The notes: generated by a model from the sequence alone, not told the origin. A stretch of DNA of 64,000 nucleotides from Chlorobiaceae bacterium (GCA_013334865.1 JAAXWS010000009.1:54830-118829), one strand, 5' to 3'; positions 19,975 through 29,356 are shown, counted from the first letter of the stretch. Numbers and translations are program-made.

Positions 19975-21409
19975 TTCTTTTCGGCTGCACGGCCACCCTT
20001 CCGTTCAGCCGCGCTGCGGCCTCCGCAAGCGTCAATATCCCTACCAGGTTCGTGCCGTGGCCCGGTTCGATGTGCACATCGCCGAGAAATTCCATCCCCT
20101 GCCCAAGCGCCTGTTCCAGGGCCTTCAGCTTGCCGAGCAGGCTGTAGGCTGCCGACTGCGGCGTCGAGCACGAGACCGGCGGGTTGTCGCTTCCATGGAC
20201 GATATGGCCTTCAGGCACCTGCTCCCCGTCCGGGTAGTGGTGCCAGTGCGTCATGGCGGCCCCGACGGCGGCCAGCCTCTCCGGGAAACGGCTTCCGGGC
20301 CTCAGGGTCTGCAGGATGCTCGACACCATGGCGTTGCCCGCCGCATGGGCGATGATCGTCAGGGTGTCGAAGGAGGGGCGGACAGCGACCTCTGGCGCCG
20401 TGCCCGCCGGGGTGGCAAGCCAGACGCGGCCATCGGCAAGTCCGGTCTCGACGAGGTCCTGCCGGCTGTCGATGGCGGTTTTCCTGCATCCCGAACGGGT
20501 CGTGATCACCCGGACTTCGGGGATGGGCACCAGGAGCTTCCGTCCCGCGATCGATACCTCAACGGCTGTTTCCGCAGGAGTTCCTGCAGGGCTGTCGGCA
20601 TCGAGCGCCGGCCCTGCCTGAACCGGCAGCTGGCGGGCGAGGAACCCGTAGCTCATGCCGGTGCGTTCATCGAGGTACCTTGCCACGATTTTCCGGTAGA
20701 ATCCGCTCCGGTAGGCGAGCCCCTCTCGCGAAGTGTGGCTCATCAGCAGCGGATTTCCGTCCCAGATGCAGCCGCTCTCCCCGAAGTCCCGGGCGACCGA
20801 CCTGAAAAGGCTTCCCGAAGTGTCGAGTTCTCCGTGACGGATGTCGATCTCCCCCGCCCTCGGCGGCACGACCTGCGCGGTCAGCTTGGGCACGAGCGAC
20901 CCGAGCACGTCGGCGGTCTCCGGCAACGGTGAGGCGAACGTCGTGACGCCGCCGTTCATGCTGCAGACGGTCCACGAGTCGGCGGTGACGTAGATGACCA
21001 GATGGACCATGTCCCAGGCCAGCCGTCCGACCACCGCATCGAGCGTCTGCTGGGGCGAGGCCCCGGGGACTACCGGAGGCGGTTCGTCATAAATGCCGAC
21101 GATGATGTTGTTGTAGAGCGTCGAGACCCGGTTGATCGGCAGCAGGTGGTCGGGGAAGGTGCCAGGGGCGATGACGACCGTGCCGGGAGCGTAGCGCCCG
21201 TCGGGGCCGGGGGCGCAGGTGACGGACGAGCCGCACGATCGAAGGGCCCCGAACAGCGACGAGGCGAACCGCTCCAGCCTCGGGCTCAGTTCCGGTGCCG
21301 GGCAGAACGCGACCTTCAGTGCCGAGGCCATGTCGGCCGGGCACAGCGGGGTCGAGGGCGCGATTCCGAGGATCCGGTGCAGCGAGGCAGGACTGAGGGG
21401 CTCGGTCAT
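19904..21409 (-). CDS. Protein of unknown function, 501 residues, repeat-derived C-terminus
   Basis: I do not recognise a family. No signal peptide or membrane span is obvious. It contains several conserved-looking stretches (LPINRVSTLYNNIIVGIYDE, DMVHLVIYVTADSWT, MTHWHHYPDGEQVPEGHIVHG, FLGDVHIEPGHGTNLVGIL). The His-rich WHHYPDGE and HIEPGHG segments could bind metal. Codon use matches the neighbours, so it is a resident gene. The last 24 or so residues (after QPKRKR) are translated repeat array E: the arm supplies an RTSGTARTAGTA-like tail, and the stop falls in the opposing arm. The original end of the gene was probably near 19980. It sits 31 nt after nadK on the same strand. Confidence 0.7.
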   Translation of the reverse strand: MTEPLSPASLHRILGIAPSTPLCPADMASALKVAFCPAPELSPRLERFASSLFGALRSCGSSVTCAPGPDGRYAPGTVVIAPGTFPDHLLPINRVSTLYNNIIVGIYDEPPPVVPGASPQQTLDAVVGRLAWDMVHLVIYVTADSWTVCSMNGGVTTFASPLPETADVLGSLVPKLTAQVVPPRAGEIDIRHGELDTSGSLFRSVARDFGESGCIWDGNPLLMSHTSREGLAYRSGFYRKIVARYLDERTGMSYGFLARQLPVQAGPALDADSPAGTPAETAVEVSIAGRKLLVPIPEVRVITTRSGCRKTAIDSRQDLVETGLADGRVWLATPAGTAPEVAVRPSFDTLTIIAHAAGNAMVSSILQTLRPGSRFPERLAAVGAAMTHWHHYPDGEQVPEGHIVHGSDNPPVSCSTPQSAAYSLLGKLKALEQALGQGMEFLGDVHIEPGHGTNLVGILTLAEAAARLNGRVAVQPKRKRTSGTARTAGTAVFLLLDPDLL

Positions 21410-21440
21410 GTGGCCGGGGATACGGTTACTGATGGTGGTG

Positions 21441-22298
21441 CTACTGGCCGGCAGGGTGTTCGTGGCCCCAGAGCAGCTTGGTGCGGAGGATTTCGCAGTA
21501 GTTCCGCTTTTCGTTCGCCACCAGGTTGATGGACTGCGGGGATTTCCTGACTGCGACGATCTCTCCCGGTGCCAGCATCTTGCGCAGGTGGCCGTCGAGG
21601 TTCAGCGGGAACTCGCCGTCCGCAGCCTCTACCGATACCCTGATCAGCTTGTCGTCGCTGATCACGATCGGCCTGACTGTCAGCATGTGCGGGCAGATCG
21701 GGGTGATGACGAAGACGTTCGATTTCGGGGCGATGATCGGGCCCCCCGCTGACAGGGAGTAGGCGGTCGACCCGGTCGAGGTGGCGATGATGATGCCGTC
21801 GGCACGATAGGAGCCGAGGACTTCGTCGTCCAGGCGGATGATGAAGGTCGGGATGCGGGAGTAGGTCCCCTTCTCGATGACCACGTCGTTCAGGGCGGTC
21901 ATTCGGCGCATCGCACCGTCGATGCCGAACGCGGCTTCGAGCTGCGAGCGGGTGTGGATCGAGTAGTTGCCGTTCAGGACGTGCTCCATGGCCGTGAACA
22001 TGTCGGCCGGGTTGAACTCTGTCAGGAATCCGAGATTGCCGACGTTGATGCCGAGCACCGGCTTGGCCACGGAGTAGTGCGAGGTATAGAGCAGCGTGCC
22101 GTCGCCACCCAGCGAAATGAAGAGGTCGCAGAGGCGGTTGAGGGATTCGACCCCGGCAGATTTCGGGCTGCCGAGAGCCCGGGCCGATTCGGTGTCGTAG
22201 ATATAGTCGAGCCCGCGCTCCTCGAGCCATGCGGCAAGCTCTCGGGCCAGACGGATGGCCCTGTCGCGGGTGATGTTGACGATGATGGCGAATTTCAT
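21441..22298 (-). CDS. nadK: NAD kinase
   Basis: Phosphorylates NAD to NADP. 285 residues from the ATG at 22298 ([14 protein letters not shown]). GGDGT appears in [61 protein letters not shown] and the C-terminal substrate-binding region are all present. The ATG overlaps the tyrA stop (ATGA), so translation is probably coupled. It forms a minus-strand operon pyrE-tyrA-nadK-(unknown). Confidence 0.95.
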   Translation of the reverse strand: MKFAIIVNITRDRAIRLARELAAWLEERGLDYIYDTESARALGSPKSAGVESLNRLCDLFISLGGDGTLLYTSHYSVAKPVLGINVGNLGFLTEFNPADMFTAMEHVLNGNYSIHTRSQLEAAFGIDGAMRRMTALNDVVIEKGTYSRIPTFIIRLDDEVLGSYRADGIIIATSTGSTAYSLSAGGPIIAPKSNVFVITPICPHMLTVRPIVISDDKLIRVSVEAADGEFPLNLDGHLRKMLAPGEIVAVRKSPQSINLVANEKRNYCEILRTKLLWGHEHPAGQ

Positions 22299-23176
22299 GG
22301 CCTGCCTCCTTGCTGCAGGGATTGATACAGCCGGTTCGCTTCCCCGAAGTCCTCCTCGAGCGAGTCGAGCTCCTGACGGCGCACCGCTGCCGCGAGCCGG
22401 GCGAGGCGGCCGGAAAACGCCTCGAGTTCGTCCGCTATATTTTCGCTGTTGGTCGAGACGATGTCGCGCCACACCGGCCAGGAGCTGCCGGAAAGGCGGC
22501 TTACCGATGCGAAGCCCGGCCCGGAGCGGGGGATGTTCTCCCGGCAGTGGTTCATCAGCGCGGTCGAGATGAGCTGCGGCAGGTGGCTGATGTTCGCGTA
22601 GACCCGGTCGTGCTCTTCGGGGCTCATGGCGGCAGGGATGCAGCCGGCCTCTTCGAGCAGGCCGACGAACTCGGCCGCATGGCCGGTTTCAGGCAGGCGC
22701 TCCCCCGAGCAGACGACGAGGAGTCGCCCCGACAGCAGTTCGGGAGAGGCTGCGAGGTAGCCCTGCTGCTCGCGACCGGCGATCGGGTGCATGCCGATGA
22801 AGTCGATGCCGAGCGAACATGCCTTTTCGGCAATCAGCATCTTGGTGCTCGACACATCGGTGACAAGTGCTCCGGCCGGTGCGTGAAGCCGGAGCTCTTC
22901 GAGGAGCGAGATGTTCGTCATCACGGGTGCGCAGAGCACGATGACGTCGGCATCATAGAGCTTCGCCGGTTCGGGCTCGAAACGGTCGAGACCCAGCCTG
23001 CCGGTGATGCATGCGATGTCGTCGTCGGAGAAACCGGGGTCCCAGCCGATCAGCTCGATGTGCCGTCCGGCAATGCCGGCAGCCTTCCTGACGGCCTGCA
23101 TGAGCGATGCGCCGATCAGGCCCAGTCCGACGAACGAAATCCTCTTGATGTGCGCCTGCTCCATGGAGGTGTTCAT
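22295..23176 (-). CDS. tyrA: Prephenate/arogenate dehydrogenase TyrA
   Basis: NAD(P)-dependent oxidative decarboxylation toward tyrosine. 293 residues from the ATG at 23176, which overlaps the pyrE stop (ATGA). The N-terminal Rossmann motif is [17 protein letters not shown]; conserved substrate motifs are [23 protein letters not shown] and the C-terminal helical region with [10 protein letters not shown]. There is no chorismate mutase or ACT domain, so it is a minimal dehydrogenase. Whether prephenate or arogenate is preferred cannot be read by eye. It is flanked by overlapping pyrE and nadK genes. Confidence 0.9.
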   Translation of the reverse strand: MNTSMEQAHIKRISFVGLGLIGASLMQAVRKAAGIAGRHIELIGWDPGFSDDDIACITGRLGLDRFEPEPAKLYDADVIVLCAPVMTNISLLEELRLHAPAGALVTDVSSTKMLIAEKACSLGIDFIGMHPIAGREQQGYLAASPELLSGRLLVVCSGERLPETGHAAEFVGLLEEAGCIPAAMSPEEHDRVYANISHLPQLISTALMNHCRENIPRSGPGFASVSRLSGSSWPVWRDIVSTNSENIADELEAFSGRLARLAAAVRRQELDSLEEDFGEANRLYQSLQQGGRP

Positions 23177-23754
23177 CCTTGCGGGTTCGTCCTGCTCCCC
23201 GGCGCGTAGATCGGGACCCCCTGCTTGCACAGCGGGCACTCTTCGGGAGCGTGGCTCACCACCTCGAGCGACAGCAGGGAGTACTGGTTGCCGGTCAGCT
23301 TCACCCGTCCATTGCTGCGGTCGACCACCGAGCCGACGCCCGCGACCGTCGCCCCGGCTGCCTCGACCAGCTCGATCACTTCGGCGACGGATCCTCCGGT
23401 CGTGATGACGTCCTCGACGACGAGCACCTTTTCGGATGGTTCGATCACGAAGCCCCTGCGGATGGTCATGACCCCCTCCTTGCGTTCCGCGAAGATGGTC
23501 TTGACGCCGAGCTGGCGGCCCACTTCGGTGCCGACGACGATGCCGCCTATGGCCGGGGAGATGACGGTGGTGATCCCGGCGTCCCTGAAGTGGCCGGCGA
23601 TGGCCGAGCAGATCGCCGAAAGGTGTCCGGGATGCTGCAGCACTTTGGCGCACTGGAAGTAGGAGTCGCTGTGACGGCCGGAGGTGAGCCTGAAATGACC
23701 GTCGAGCAGGGCTCCGGTCGATTTGAACATCGCGAGGGTTTCGGCGTTGGTCAT
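23173..23754 (-). CDS. pyrE: Orotate phosphoribosyltransferase PyrE
   Basis: Adds ribose-5-phosphate from PRPP to orotate in pyrimidine synthesis. With the ATG at 23754 ([21 protein letters not shown]) it has 193 residues; a longer start at 23802 would add 16 residues that do not look conserved. Motifs: [26 protein letters not shown] and the PRPP loop [14 protein letters not shown]. The C-terminus has CPLCKQG with two cysteines, as in the Bacteroidota/Chlorobiota/cyanobacterial form. First gene of the pyrE-tyrA-nadK overlap group. Confidence 0.93.
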   Translation of the reverse strand: MTNAETLAMFKSTGALLDGHFRLTSGRHSDSYFQCAKVLQHPGHLSAICSAIAGHFRDAGITTVISPAIGGIVVGTEVGRQLGVKTIFAERKEGVMTIRRGFVIEPSEKVLVVEDVITTGGSVAEVIELVEAAGATVAGVGSVVDRSNGRVKLTGNQYSLLSLEVVSHAPEECPLCKQGVPIYAPGSRTNPQG

Positions 23755-23861
23755 GCGGAATTTGGCGGGATAGGGTAGATGATGATTCGGCTTATCCTCC
23801 AAGATACTGAAGCCCTTCCGAAAAGATAAACGGAAAATGGGCCCCGGCCGGCCCGTCGGCC

Positions 23862-24290
23862 TCAGCGGGAGGCGTCAAGGTAATTCTGCAGGATCACGCA
23901 GGCCGCTGCGGTATCGACCCGCCCCTTGACGTTGCGTTTTCTCCTACTCGCCCCTGACTGCGCCAGGATTTGCCTCGCTTCCCGTGAGGAGCGGTGCTCG
24001 TCCATGGTTTCCACGGGGATGGAGGGGAATCGGCTGCCGAGCTCCTCGACGAAGCGGTCGATGACGCCGGTCATCCGGTTGGCTTCTCCCCGGTCGTTCA
24101 GGGGGTAGCCGACGATGATCCTGTCGATGCCGTCTTCGCGGATGATGGCTTCCAGCGCGGCATAGAGCCCCTCGAGCTCGAAGGTTCCGACCGGCTGGGC
24201 GAACATGCCGAGCGGGTCGCTCTTGGCCACCCCGATGCGCCTGGTGCCGAAATCGATCGCAACCAGTCTCTTGTATGCAGGTGACGCCAT
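23862..24290 (-). CDS. ruvX: RuvX/YqgF Holliday-junction resolvase-like nuclease
   Basis: 142 residues, RNase H-like fold, essential in many bacteria for pre-16S rRNA processing and formerly proposed as a Holliday junction resolvase. Motifs: [16 protein letters not shown] (first acidic residue), [33 protein letters not shown] and the C-terminal [13 protein letters not shown]. Length is normal. It lies 58 nt upstream of the next minus-strand gene (pyrE) and could head that transcript or stand alone. Confidence 0.9.
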   Translation of the reverse strand: MASPAYKRLVAIDFGTRRIGVAKSDPLGMFAQPVGTFELEGLYAALEAIIREDGIDRIIVGYPLNDRGEANRMTGVIDRFVEELGSRFPSIPVETMDEHRSSREARQILAQSGASRRKRNVKGRVDTAAACVILQNYLDASR

Positions 24291-24547
24291 TCGTGTCAGT
24301 GTTCCGATAATGCGTAGTTTAACAACTTGAGCCCATTGTCCAAGTTTTTCGGCCCGCCATGAGCATCATTGCCGCCGTATCGGCCCGGGGGCGCTGTATG
24401 CCGAATAATGCCGGGAACATGCGGATGGTGCGGCGGTAAGCATGAAAATGCCGGGCCGGTCCATGGCTTTCCGCCATGCGACCGGTCCGGCACGAGAACG
24501 ATCTTGACTCAGCTGGTGTTCTTTTTCCGGCAGAGGGCGATGGGCTG
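24291..24547. other. Gap between ruvX and the small membrane protein gene
   Basis: 257 nt without a convincing gene. It contains the ruvX upstream region and the 3' flank of the minus-strand membrane protein gene. Short open frames on both strands lack start signals and family resemblance. I see no hairpin-plus-T-run strong enough to call a terminator. Confidence 0.5.
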
Positions 24548-24718
24548 TCAGGCCTGGACCTGCTTCTGCTCCTGTGCTATCATGATAAGGGCGGCGACAA
24601 CTCCCGGAACCCAGCCGAGGAGGGTCAGCAGTCCCGTGAGCATGATCGTGCCGGCCTCTTTGTTCATGACGGCGGCGGGTGGCAGTATGATAGCCAGGAT
24701 CAGGCGGCGAATATCCAT
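24548..24718 (-). CDS. YqaE/Pmp3 family small membrane protein (UPF0057)
   Basis: 56 residues with two membrane helices (LILAIILPPAAVMNKEAG and MLTGLLTLLGWVPGVVAALIMI). The ILPPAAV and LTLLGWVPGVVAALI segments are the Pmp3/UPF0057 signature. Family members are linked to salt and cold stress and membrane potential in plants and yeast; in bacteria the function is not settled. The start ATG at 24718 is the family start; the frame is open further upstream without homologous content. The C-terminal tail QEQKQVQA is polar. Confidence 0.88.
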   Translation of the reverse strand: MDIRRLILAIILPPAAVMNKEAGTIMLTGLLTLLGWVPGVVAALIMIAQEQKQVQA

Positions 24719-24891
24719 GGGTGAGTCTCCGGGTTTATGTTCATCAGACAGAAAGTGAAATTTAACGTTTGACGTCGTAACAGTCAAATAAAACACCGGC
24801 AGACACTCTCCGGAAAGGGGTGTGAAAAGGTGCTCTTGCTTTTTCCCTTCGAAATATTAAATTATAAGCCCCGTTCCCAGAGAGATCCAGA

Positions 24892-25245
24892 GTGGAGTAT
24901 CGCTCGCGGTTTTCAGAACAAAAAGATTCAAGCAACTTGCAGAAGAAGACTCATCCTGACGTGGTCCTGGATGTGGATTATGAGGTTATTGACGAGCCTA
25001 ACTTCAATAATTTCAATACCTCGCCAGACCCACCAAGCCCTTACGCAGACCTCGAGAAGAAGTATCGCAAGAACAAGTTCAATCGAGCCCGCAAAAACGG
25101 AACCACCACCACCCTCTTCGGAACCCATGGATTGCCGCAGTCCAGCGGTACCAACGTCACCGGAAACAAAATCCAGAAGAAGAAGAACAAGAAGGCTCCT
25201 TCGGCCAAGCCGTCGAGGTCTCCGAAAGGGAAACGCTCCTCCTGA
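24892..25245 (+). CDS. Hypothetical basic 117-residue protein
   Basis: GTG-started frame, preceded by AGAGAG. No recognised family, signal peptide or membrane segment. The first 60 residues are mixed and fairly acidic (VVLDVDYEVIDEPNF); the last 30 are very Lys-rich (KKKNKKAPSAKPSRSPKGK), which suggests nucleic-acid or membrane-surface binding. Base composition is clearly lower in GC than the neighbours in the first half. Codon choice still looks coding (many AAG, AAC, GAC). It stands alone upstream of the GDPD gene. Real expression is uncertain. Confidence 0.5.
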   Translation: MEYRSRFSEQKDSSNLQKKTHPDVVLDVDYEVIDEPNFNNFNTSPDPPSPYADLEKKYRKNKFNRARKNGTTTTLFGTHGLPQSSGTNVTGNKIQKKKNKKAPSAKPSRSPKGKRSS

Positions 25246-25353
25246 AAGGTCCGGATCGGCCTGCCGTTCAGCAGTTCTCCGGGATATCTCCCATGACCTC
25301 CGTGGCCTGGTGATCCGGGCCCGGGCCATGACGGGACGCACACCGATACCATC

Positions 25354-26157
25354 ATGCCGTTCGAAATTCAGGCCCATCGCGGGGCCCGGGCTTTTTACCC
25401 CGAAAACACCATCCAGGCTTTCTGCAAAGCCGCCGACCTCGGATGCCGGGTTGTCGAGCTCGACCTTGTTGCCTCGAAAGACCACCGTATCCTCGTTTCG
25501 CACGATCCATGGATTACCGCAGTGCTTGACGGCCACCCCTTGCGCCGACTCTTCTATGCCATGGAGTACCGGGAGATCGCCCTCCTCGACTGTGGCACCC
25601 CCTCCCCGGATTTTCCGCAGCAGCAGCGTATCGAGGCGTTCCGCCCCCTTCTTTCCGAGGTTTTCCGCGAGGTGGAGTCGCACCTTTGCCGCATCGGCTT
25701 GCCGGGCGGAATGGTCTACAACCTCGAGGTCAAGTCCCGGGCCGGGCTTGAAGGCGTCGCCTTTCCACCTCCCGGGGAGTATGCCGCCCTCGTGGTCGAA
25801 GAGATACGGGAATCGGGCCTTGCCGGCCGTGTGAGGTTGCAGTCGTTCGATCCCCGGGTCGTCGCGGAAGCCCGCCGCCTCATGCCGGAGCTCTGTTTCG
25901 GGCTGCTTGTCGAGGAGCTGTCGGCCCTTGACGGTTTTCCGGAAAGTACGGGATTCGTGCCTTCGTATGTCAATCCGCACGTTTCGCTTGTGGACGGGCC
26001 CCTGGTCGACAAGCTGCACCGCTACGGCGCGAAGGTCGTCGTCTGGACGGTCAACGACCCGGAGGAGATGATCAGGATGCGGCGGCTCGGTGTCGACGGC
26101 CTGATCACCGACCATCCCGAAACAGCCCTCCACCTTCCGGAGCTTTCGGCGCCGTAA
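25354..26157 (+). CDS. Glycerophosphodiester phosphodiesterase
   Basis: GDPD-family TIM-barrel enzyme, 267 residues, cleaving glycerophosphodiesters to glycerol-3-phosphate and an alcohol. Motifs: AHRGARAFYPENTIQAF with the catalytic His/Arg and Glu, VVELDLVASKD (metal ligands), VSHDPW (second His), YNLEVKSR and the C-terminal VVVWTVNDPEEMIRMRRLGVDGLITDHP. No signal peptide, so cytosolic. It ends 7 nt before the convergent BatD-like gene. Confidence 0.9.
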   Translation: MPFEIQAHRGARAFYPENTIQAFCKAADLGCRVVELDLVASKDHRILVSHDPWITAVLDGHPLRRLFYAMEYREIALLDCGTPSPDFPQQQRIEAFRPLLSEVFREVESHLCRIGLPGGMVYNLEVKSRAGLEGVAFPPPGEYAALVVEEIRESGLAGRVRLQSFDPRVVAEARRLMPELCFGLLVEELSALDGFPESTGFVPSYVNPHVSLVDGPLVDKLHRYGAKVVVWTVNDPEEMIRMRRLGVDGLITDHPETALHLPELSAP

Positions 26158-26164
26158 CGCTCGA

Positions 26165-27511
26165 TCAGAGGCTGCGCTGGCGCTCGAGCAGGCCGAGCGC
26201 CGAAGCGGCTTTCCTGTTCAGTTTCTCGAGCGTTTCGGCCGGGATTTTCCCGGGCGTGTAGACGGCCCGGTCGATCATGTTCATGACCTCGATCAGCGCC
26301 TCCATGCATTCGGGGCCTATCTTCCCGTCCTCCAGCTCCTGCCTGAGCTGGGCCGACGTCAGGCCTGCGGGCTTCTTGATGCCGGCCTTGGCGAGAGCGT
26401 CATAGATGCGCTGCTTGAGTACCTCCGGCGTCTCGGGTGTCGACGGTGTCCGTGGCGACGGTGGCGGTCCGGGGCGCTTTTCCTGCGAAGGCGGGGCCGG
26501 CCTCTTCCGATGTTTTTTCGATTTGAGGAAGAGCATGGCGATCAGTGCCAGGAAGGCCGTGGCCATGAGGATCATGATGGCAGGGGGGAGCCATCCGGCC
26601 CCGTCGGCAACGGTTGCGGCGGGAAGCGGTTCCGGGACTGCCGGTTTGGCCGCATTCTCCTTCGGCAGCACCGTGACGGTGATCTCCCCGGAAGAGACGG
26701 TTTCATAGCGGCCTTTCCAGGGATTGAACGCAGCCAGCCTTACCGGAGTGAACCTGAAGCTCCCCGGTTGGTCGGAGGTGATCGCGATATTGGAATACAG
26801 GGCATCTGCCGCCTTTCCGGCTCCTTCCCCGGTTACGGTGGGCATCCCACTGTCTACCTGCCTGAACTCCTTCGGCAGTTCCAGGGCGACCTGCGGGAAG
26901 GCCTGGAGGTTTCCCCTGCCGCTGATCTTCACGGCAAGGGTCAGCGGCGCACCTGCATGTACCTGGTATCGCGCTGCCGCCAGGCCAATAGAAAAGTCGC
27001 CCACCGCGCCGCCGTAGCCCTCCGGGGCGCCCTTCGGCAACGGCCTGGCAACGATCGTGGCTGTCGGCGCCGTAATGACAGATTCGACGTCGGGGCTGGA
27101 ATCGGCACCGGTGCCCGAGGGCAGGAAGCACTTGAGCCGGTAGTTCGATACCGAGAGCCGGCCTGCCTGCATGGGCACCATTTTCAGCTGCTTGACGACC
27201 GCCATCCTGAGGTTTCGGCCGCCATCCTTCACCACACTGCTCCTGATGTATCCCTCCGGCGCCACCTCCTGGACCCAGAGGCCGGGGTGCTCCGCCTTGC
27301 CGGAATCGACGATCCTCGGCGCTGTGCCCGAGAAGTAGAGCGAGTAGGTCACGGTCACCTCCTGGCCGACGTACGGGCTCCGGTTGTCGACGATCGCATC
27401 GAGGTACGGCGGCCCGGTCGGTCGGGGTGTGACGGCCCCGTTGCCTGCTTTCGCCGCTGCCGCCGCCGACATGAGCATCAGCAGCAGCAAAACCCCGAAG
27501 CCTCTCCGCAT
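26165..27511 (-). CDS. BatD-like protein (aerotolerance family)
   Basis: 448 residues from the ATG at 27511: a signal peptide (GVLLLLMLMSAAAAAKA), several Ig-like/beta domains with VDNRSPYVGQEVTVTYSLYFSG at the start, then a membrane helix at about residue 325-345 (PPAIMILMATAFLALIAMLFL), a proline-rich linker (EKRPGPPPSPRTPSTP) and a helical C-terminal domain. This is the BatD/oxygen-tolerance architecture: a large periplasmic part anchored in the inner membrane. Partners in the window are BatA/BatB-like VWA proteins (39719-41751) and a TPR protein (31322-31984), not adjacent. It is 8 nt downstream of proC. Confidence 0.8.
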   Translation of the reverse strand: MRRGFGVLLLLMLMSAAAAAKAGNGAVTPRPTGPPYLDAIVDNRSPYVGQEVTVTYSLYFSGTAPRIVDSGKAEHPGLWVQEVAPEGYIRSSVVKDGGRNLRMAVVKQLKMVPMQAGRLSVSNYRLKCFLPSGTGADSSPDVESVITAPTATIVARPLPKGAPEGYGGAVGDFSIGLAAARYQVHAGAPLTLAVKISGRGNLQAFPQVALELPKEFRQVDSGMPTVTGEGAGKAADALYSNIAITSDQPGSFRFTPVRLAAFNPWKGRYETVSSGEITVTVLPKENAAKPAVPEPLPAATVADGAGWLPPAIMILMATAFLALIAMLFLKSKKHRKRPAPPSQEKRPGPPPSPRTPSTPETPEVLKQRIYDALAKAGIKKPAGLTSAQLRQELEDGKIGPECMEALIEVMNMIDRAVYTPGKIPAETLEKLNRKAASALGLLERQRSL

Positions 27512-27519
27512 GGCCAGCC

Positions 27520-28320
27520 TTATTTCATGAGTTCCCTGGACCTTGCCGCCGCCGCCCGGACGGTCTCGACCATGGCCGGCCCGACACCGAGGCGCTCCAT
27601 CTCCCGCAACCCGGCCTCCGTCGTGCCTCCCGGGGTCGTCACCTGCCTGACGAGCTCGTCCGGAGAATTCCGCCCCTCGAGCACCATCGCCGCCGCACCC
27701 AGCATGGTCTGCGCGGCGAGCAGGATCGACGTTTCGCGGTTGAGGCCGCAGGCAGCGCCGCCCTCGGCAAGGGCGTCGATGATCCTGAACATGTACGCCG
27801 GGCCGCTGCCAGAGACGGCGGTCGCCGCATCCATGCCGGTCTCGCCGACTACCGCGGTCCGCCCGATGGCGCTGAAGAGCCCTTCGGCGAGGGCGATGTC
27901 GGCTTCGGTCGCAGCGGAACCACGGCACAGTGCGGTCATGCCCATGCCGACGAAGGCCGGCGTGTTGGGCATCACCCTGACGACCCGGGTGCCCTCAGGG
28001 CAGCGGGAGCCGATGAACGAGGTGGAGATGCCGGCTGCGACGCTCACCAGAAGGTGCCCTGCGGAGAGCGAAGGGCGGAGGTCGTCGAGCACCTCGGCGA
28101 CCTGGTAGGGCTTGACGGCGATGACGATGATGGACGAGTTGGCTGCAAGGCCGGCTATCGAGTCCATCGGCGCGATGCCGAACTGTGCGGCGACGCGTCC
28201 GAGCGCATCCTGGTCCTTGTCGTAGCCCAGGATGGCGATGCCCGGCTCTTTGACGAGCCCGGAGATGAGTGCCTGGGCGATTCTTCCTGTTCCGATGAAT
28301 CCTATCGATCGACTGTTCAT
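27520..28320 (-). CDS. proC: Pyrroline-5-carboxylate reductase ProC
   Basis: Last step of proline synthesis, NAD(P)H-dependent. 266 residues from the ATG at 28320 (MNSRSIGFIGTGRIAQAL). Rossmann motif GFIGTGRIAQALI, VIAVKPYQV, RVMPNTPAFVGMGM, AVSGSGPAYMF and the C-terminal VTTPGGTTEAGL are all conserved. A second in-frame ATG six codons upstream is possible. It lies between a SemiSWEET gene and the BatD-like gene on the minus strand. Confidence 0.95.
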   Translation of the reverse strand: MNSRSIGFIGTGRIAQALISGLVKEPGIAILGYDKDQDALGRVAAQFGIAPMDSIAGLAANSSIIVIAVKPYQVAEVLDDLRPSLSAGHLLVSVAAGISTSFIGSRCPEGTRVVRVMPNTPAFVGMGMTALCRGSAATEADIALAEGLFSAIGRTAVVGETGMDAATAVSGSGPAYMFRIIDALAEGGAACGLNRETSILLAAQTMLGAAAMVLEGRNSPDELVRQVTTPGGTTEAGLREMERLGVGPAMVETVRAAAARSRELMK

Positions 28321-28369
28321 GACGGGTTGATAATTCATTGATGGTGGTAGAAGGCTGCCTTGGGGGGAG

Positions 28370-28627
28370 TCAGCCGTGACGGATCTTGATGGCGAGGATG
28401 ATGCAGAAGAGCACCAGGGTGATCCCGTTGGCCGTGATGATTGACGGACTCTGCTTGACGAGCCCGTAGCAGAGCCAGAGCGCAACTCCCAGGGCGGTGA
28501 CCACCACCCACGTGAGGCTGACGTCACGGGCCTGGCGTGTACGGACCATCCGGTATGCCTGAGGAAGGAGTCCGAAGGTCGTCAGCACTCCGGCGGCGAA
28601 GCCGACGTACTCGATTTCAAGCGTCAT
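28370..28627 (-). CDS. SemiSWEET sugar transporter (PQ-loop/MtN3 family)
   Basis: 85 residues forming one triple-helix bundle: VGFAAGVLTTFGLLPQAYRMVRTRQARDVSL contains the TM1 proline-glutamine (PQ) motif, followed by WVVVTALGVALWLCYGLV and IITANGITLVLFCIILAI. Dimers of such proteins act as sugar facilitators in the inner membrane. The ATG at 28627 matches the family start. It may share a transcript with proC, 49 nt downstream. Confidence 0.85.
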   Translation of the reverse strand: MTLEIEYVGFAAGVLTTFGLLPQAYRMVRTRQARDVSLTWVVVTALGVALWLCYGLVKQSPSIITANGITLVLFCIILAIKIRHG

Positions 28628-28740
28628 GTCCACTCTTTTCGTTGCAAATCCCTGCCTGTCGCTCGTCAAAGATAGGAAATAATCGGGACTTGGGAGCTCC
28701 GGGAGCTGTTACGCCCGGCGGGGGGGGGGGAAGGGAATAA

Positions 28741-28767
28741 AAAAACGGGAGCCGGGCTCCCGTTTTT
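28741..28767 (-). terminator. Hairpin terminator after the c-555-type cytochrome gene
   Basis: Perfect 12-nt inverted repeat (aaaaacgggagc at 28741-28752, loop cgg, gctcccgttttt at 28756-28767). On the minus strand it gives a GC-rich stem followed by a U-run, 22 nt past the stop of the cytochrome gene. The symmetric A and T runs would let it also work on the plus strand. Confidence 0.85.
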
Positions 28768-28788
28768 CAATCGGTCGATGCTCTGCGA

Positions 28789-29121
28789 TTACTTGCTGGC
28801 GCCGACCATGTAGGCGACGGCGTTGCCAACCTGGGCGTCGCTCAGCGAGGCGTTGCCGCCCTTTGCCGGCATCATGCCCTTGGTGCCCTTGAAGCCCTTG
28901 ATCGACTTGGCTACCATGGCATCGACACCCTGGCCCATGCGGGCTGCCCAGTCGGCTTTGGCGCCGAGCTTGGGGGCGCCCATCAGGCCGGCCTTGTGGC
29001 AGGTAGCGCAGCTGGCGTCGTAGGTCGCCTTGCCGGCAGCAGCGTCATACTTGGCGGCAAACGCGTTGCCGGAAACGAGCATGGCGGCGCCGATGAGGGC
29101 GGTGGAAACGAAACGGGACAT
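28789..29121 (-). CDS. Cytochrome c-555-type soluble c-type cytochrome
   Basis: 110 residues: a signal peptide (LIGAAMLVSGNAFA), then a mature domain of about 86 residues. Heme site CATCHKAGLMGAPK and the distal Met in GTKGMMPAKGG are as in Chlorobium cytochrome c-555. It is periplasmic and in this group carries electrons from sulfide/thiosulfate oxidation to the P840 reaction center. Strong Shine-Dalgarno GGAGAAG precedes the ATG. A paired terminator follows. The relative at 29357-29782 shares the same heme core. Confidence 0.9.
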   Translation of the reverse strand: MSRFVSTALIGAAMLVSGNAFAAKYDAAAGKATYDASCATCHKAGLMGAPKLGAKADWAARMGQGVDAMVAKSIKGFKGTKGMMPAKGGNASLSDAQVGNAVAYMVGASK

Positions 29122-29252
29122 AGATCTTCTCCGTTGATGGTTATGATGTTGTGTGGTGTTCGAACAAATAAATGTCCATAGAGAATGATTTTAGCATTTT
29201 GCCCCCAGTCCTCCAAATCTTTTCCAAACTGCTTCCGGGAGCCAGAAAAGCA

Positions 29253-29296
29253 GAAAGAGGCTGTATCAAAAGCAATGATGAGACAGCCTCTTTTCT
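29253..29296 (-). terminator. Hairpin between the two cytochrome genes
   Basis: Eleven-nt arms AAAGAGGCTGT (29254-29264) and ACAGCCTCTTT (29283-29293) around an 18-nt loop, about 60 nt downstream of the lipoprotein cytochrome gene. The flanking T/A run is short, so termination strength is uncertain. Confidence 0.55.
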
Positions 29297-29356
29297 GGTG
29301 AGTAAACCGGGAAGAGCGATATGGTGGCGCCGGTCAGGCGCCCGGGATTACCGGAC

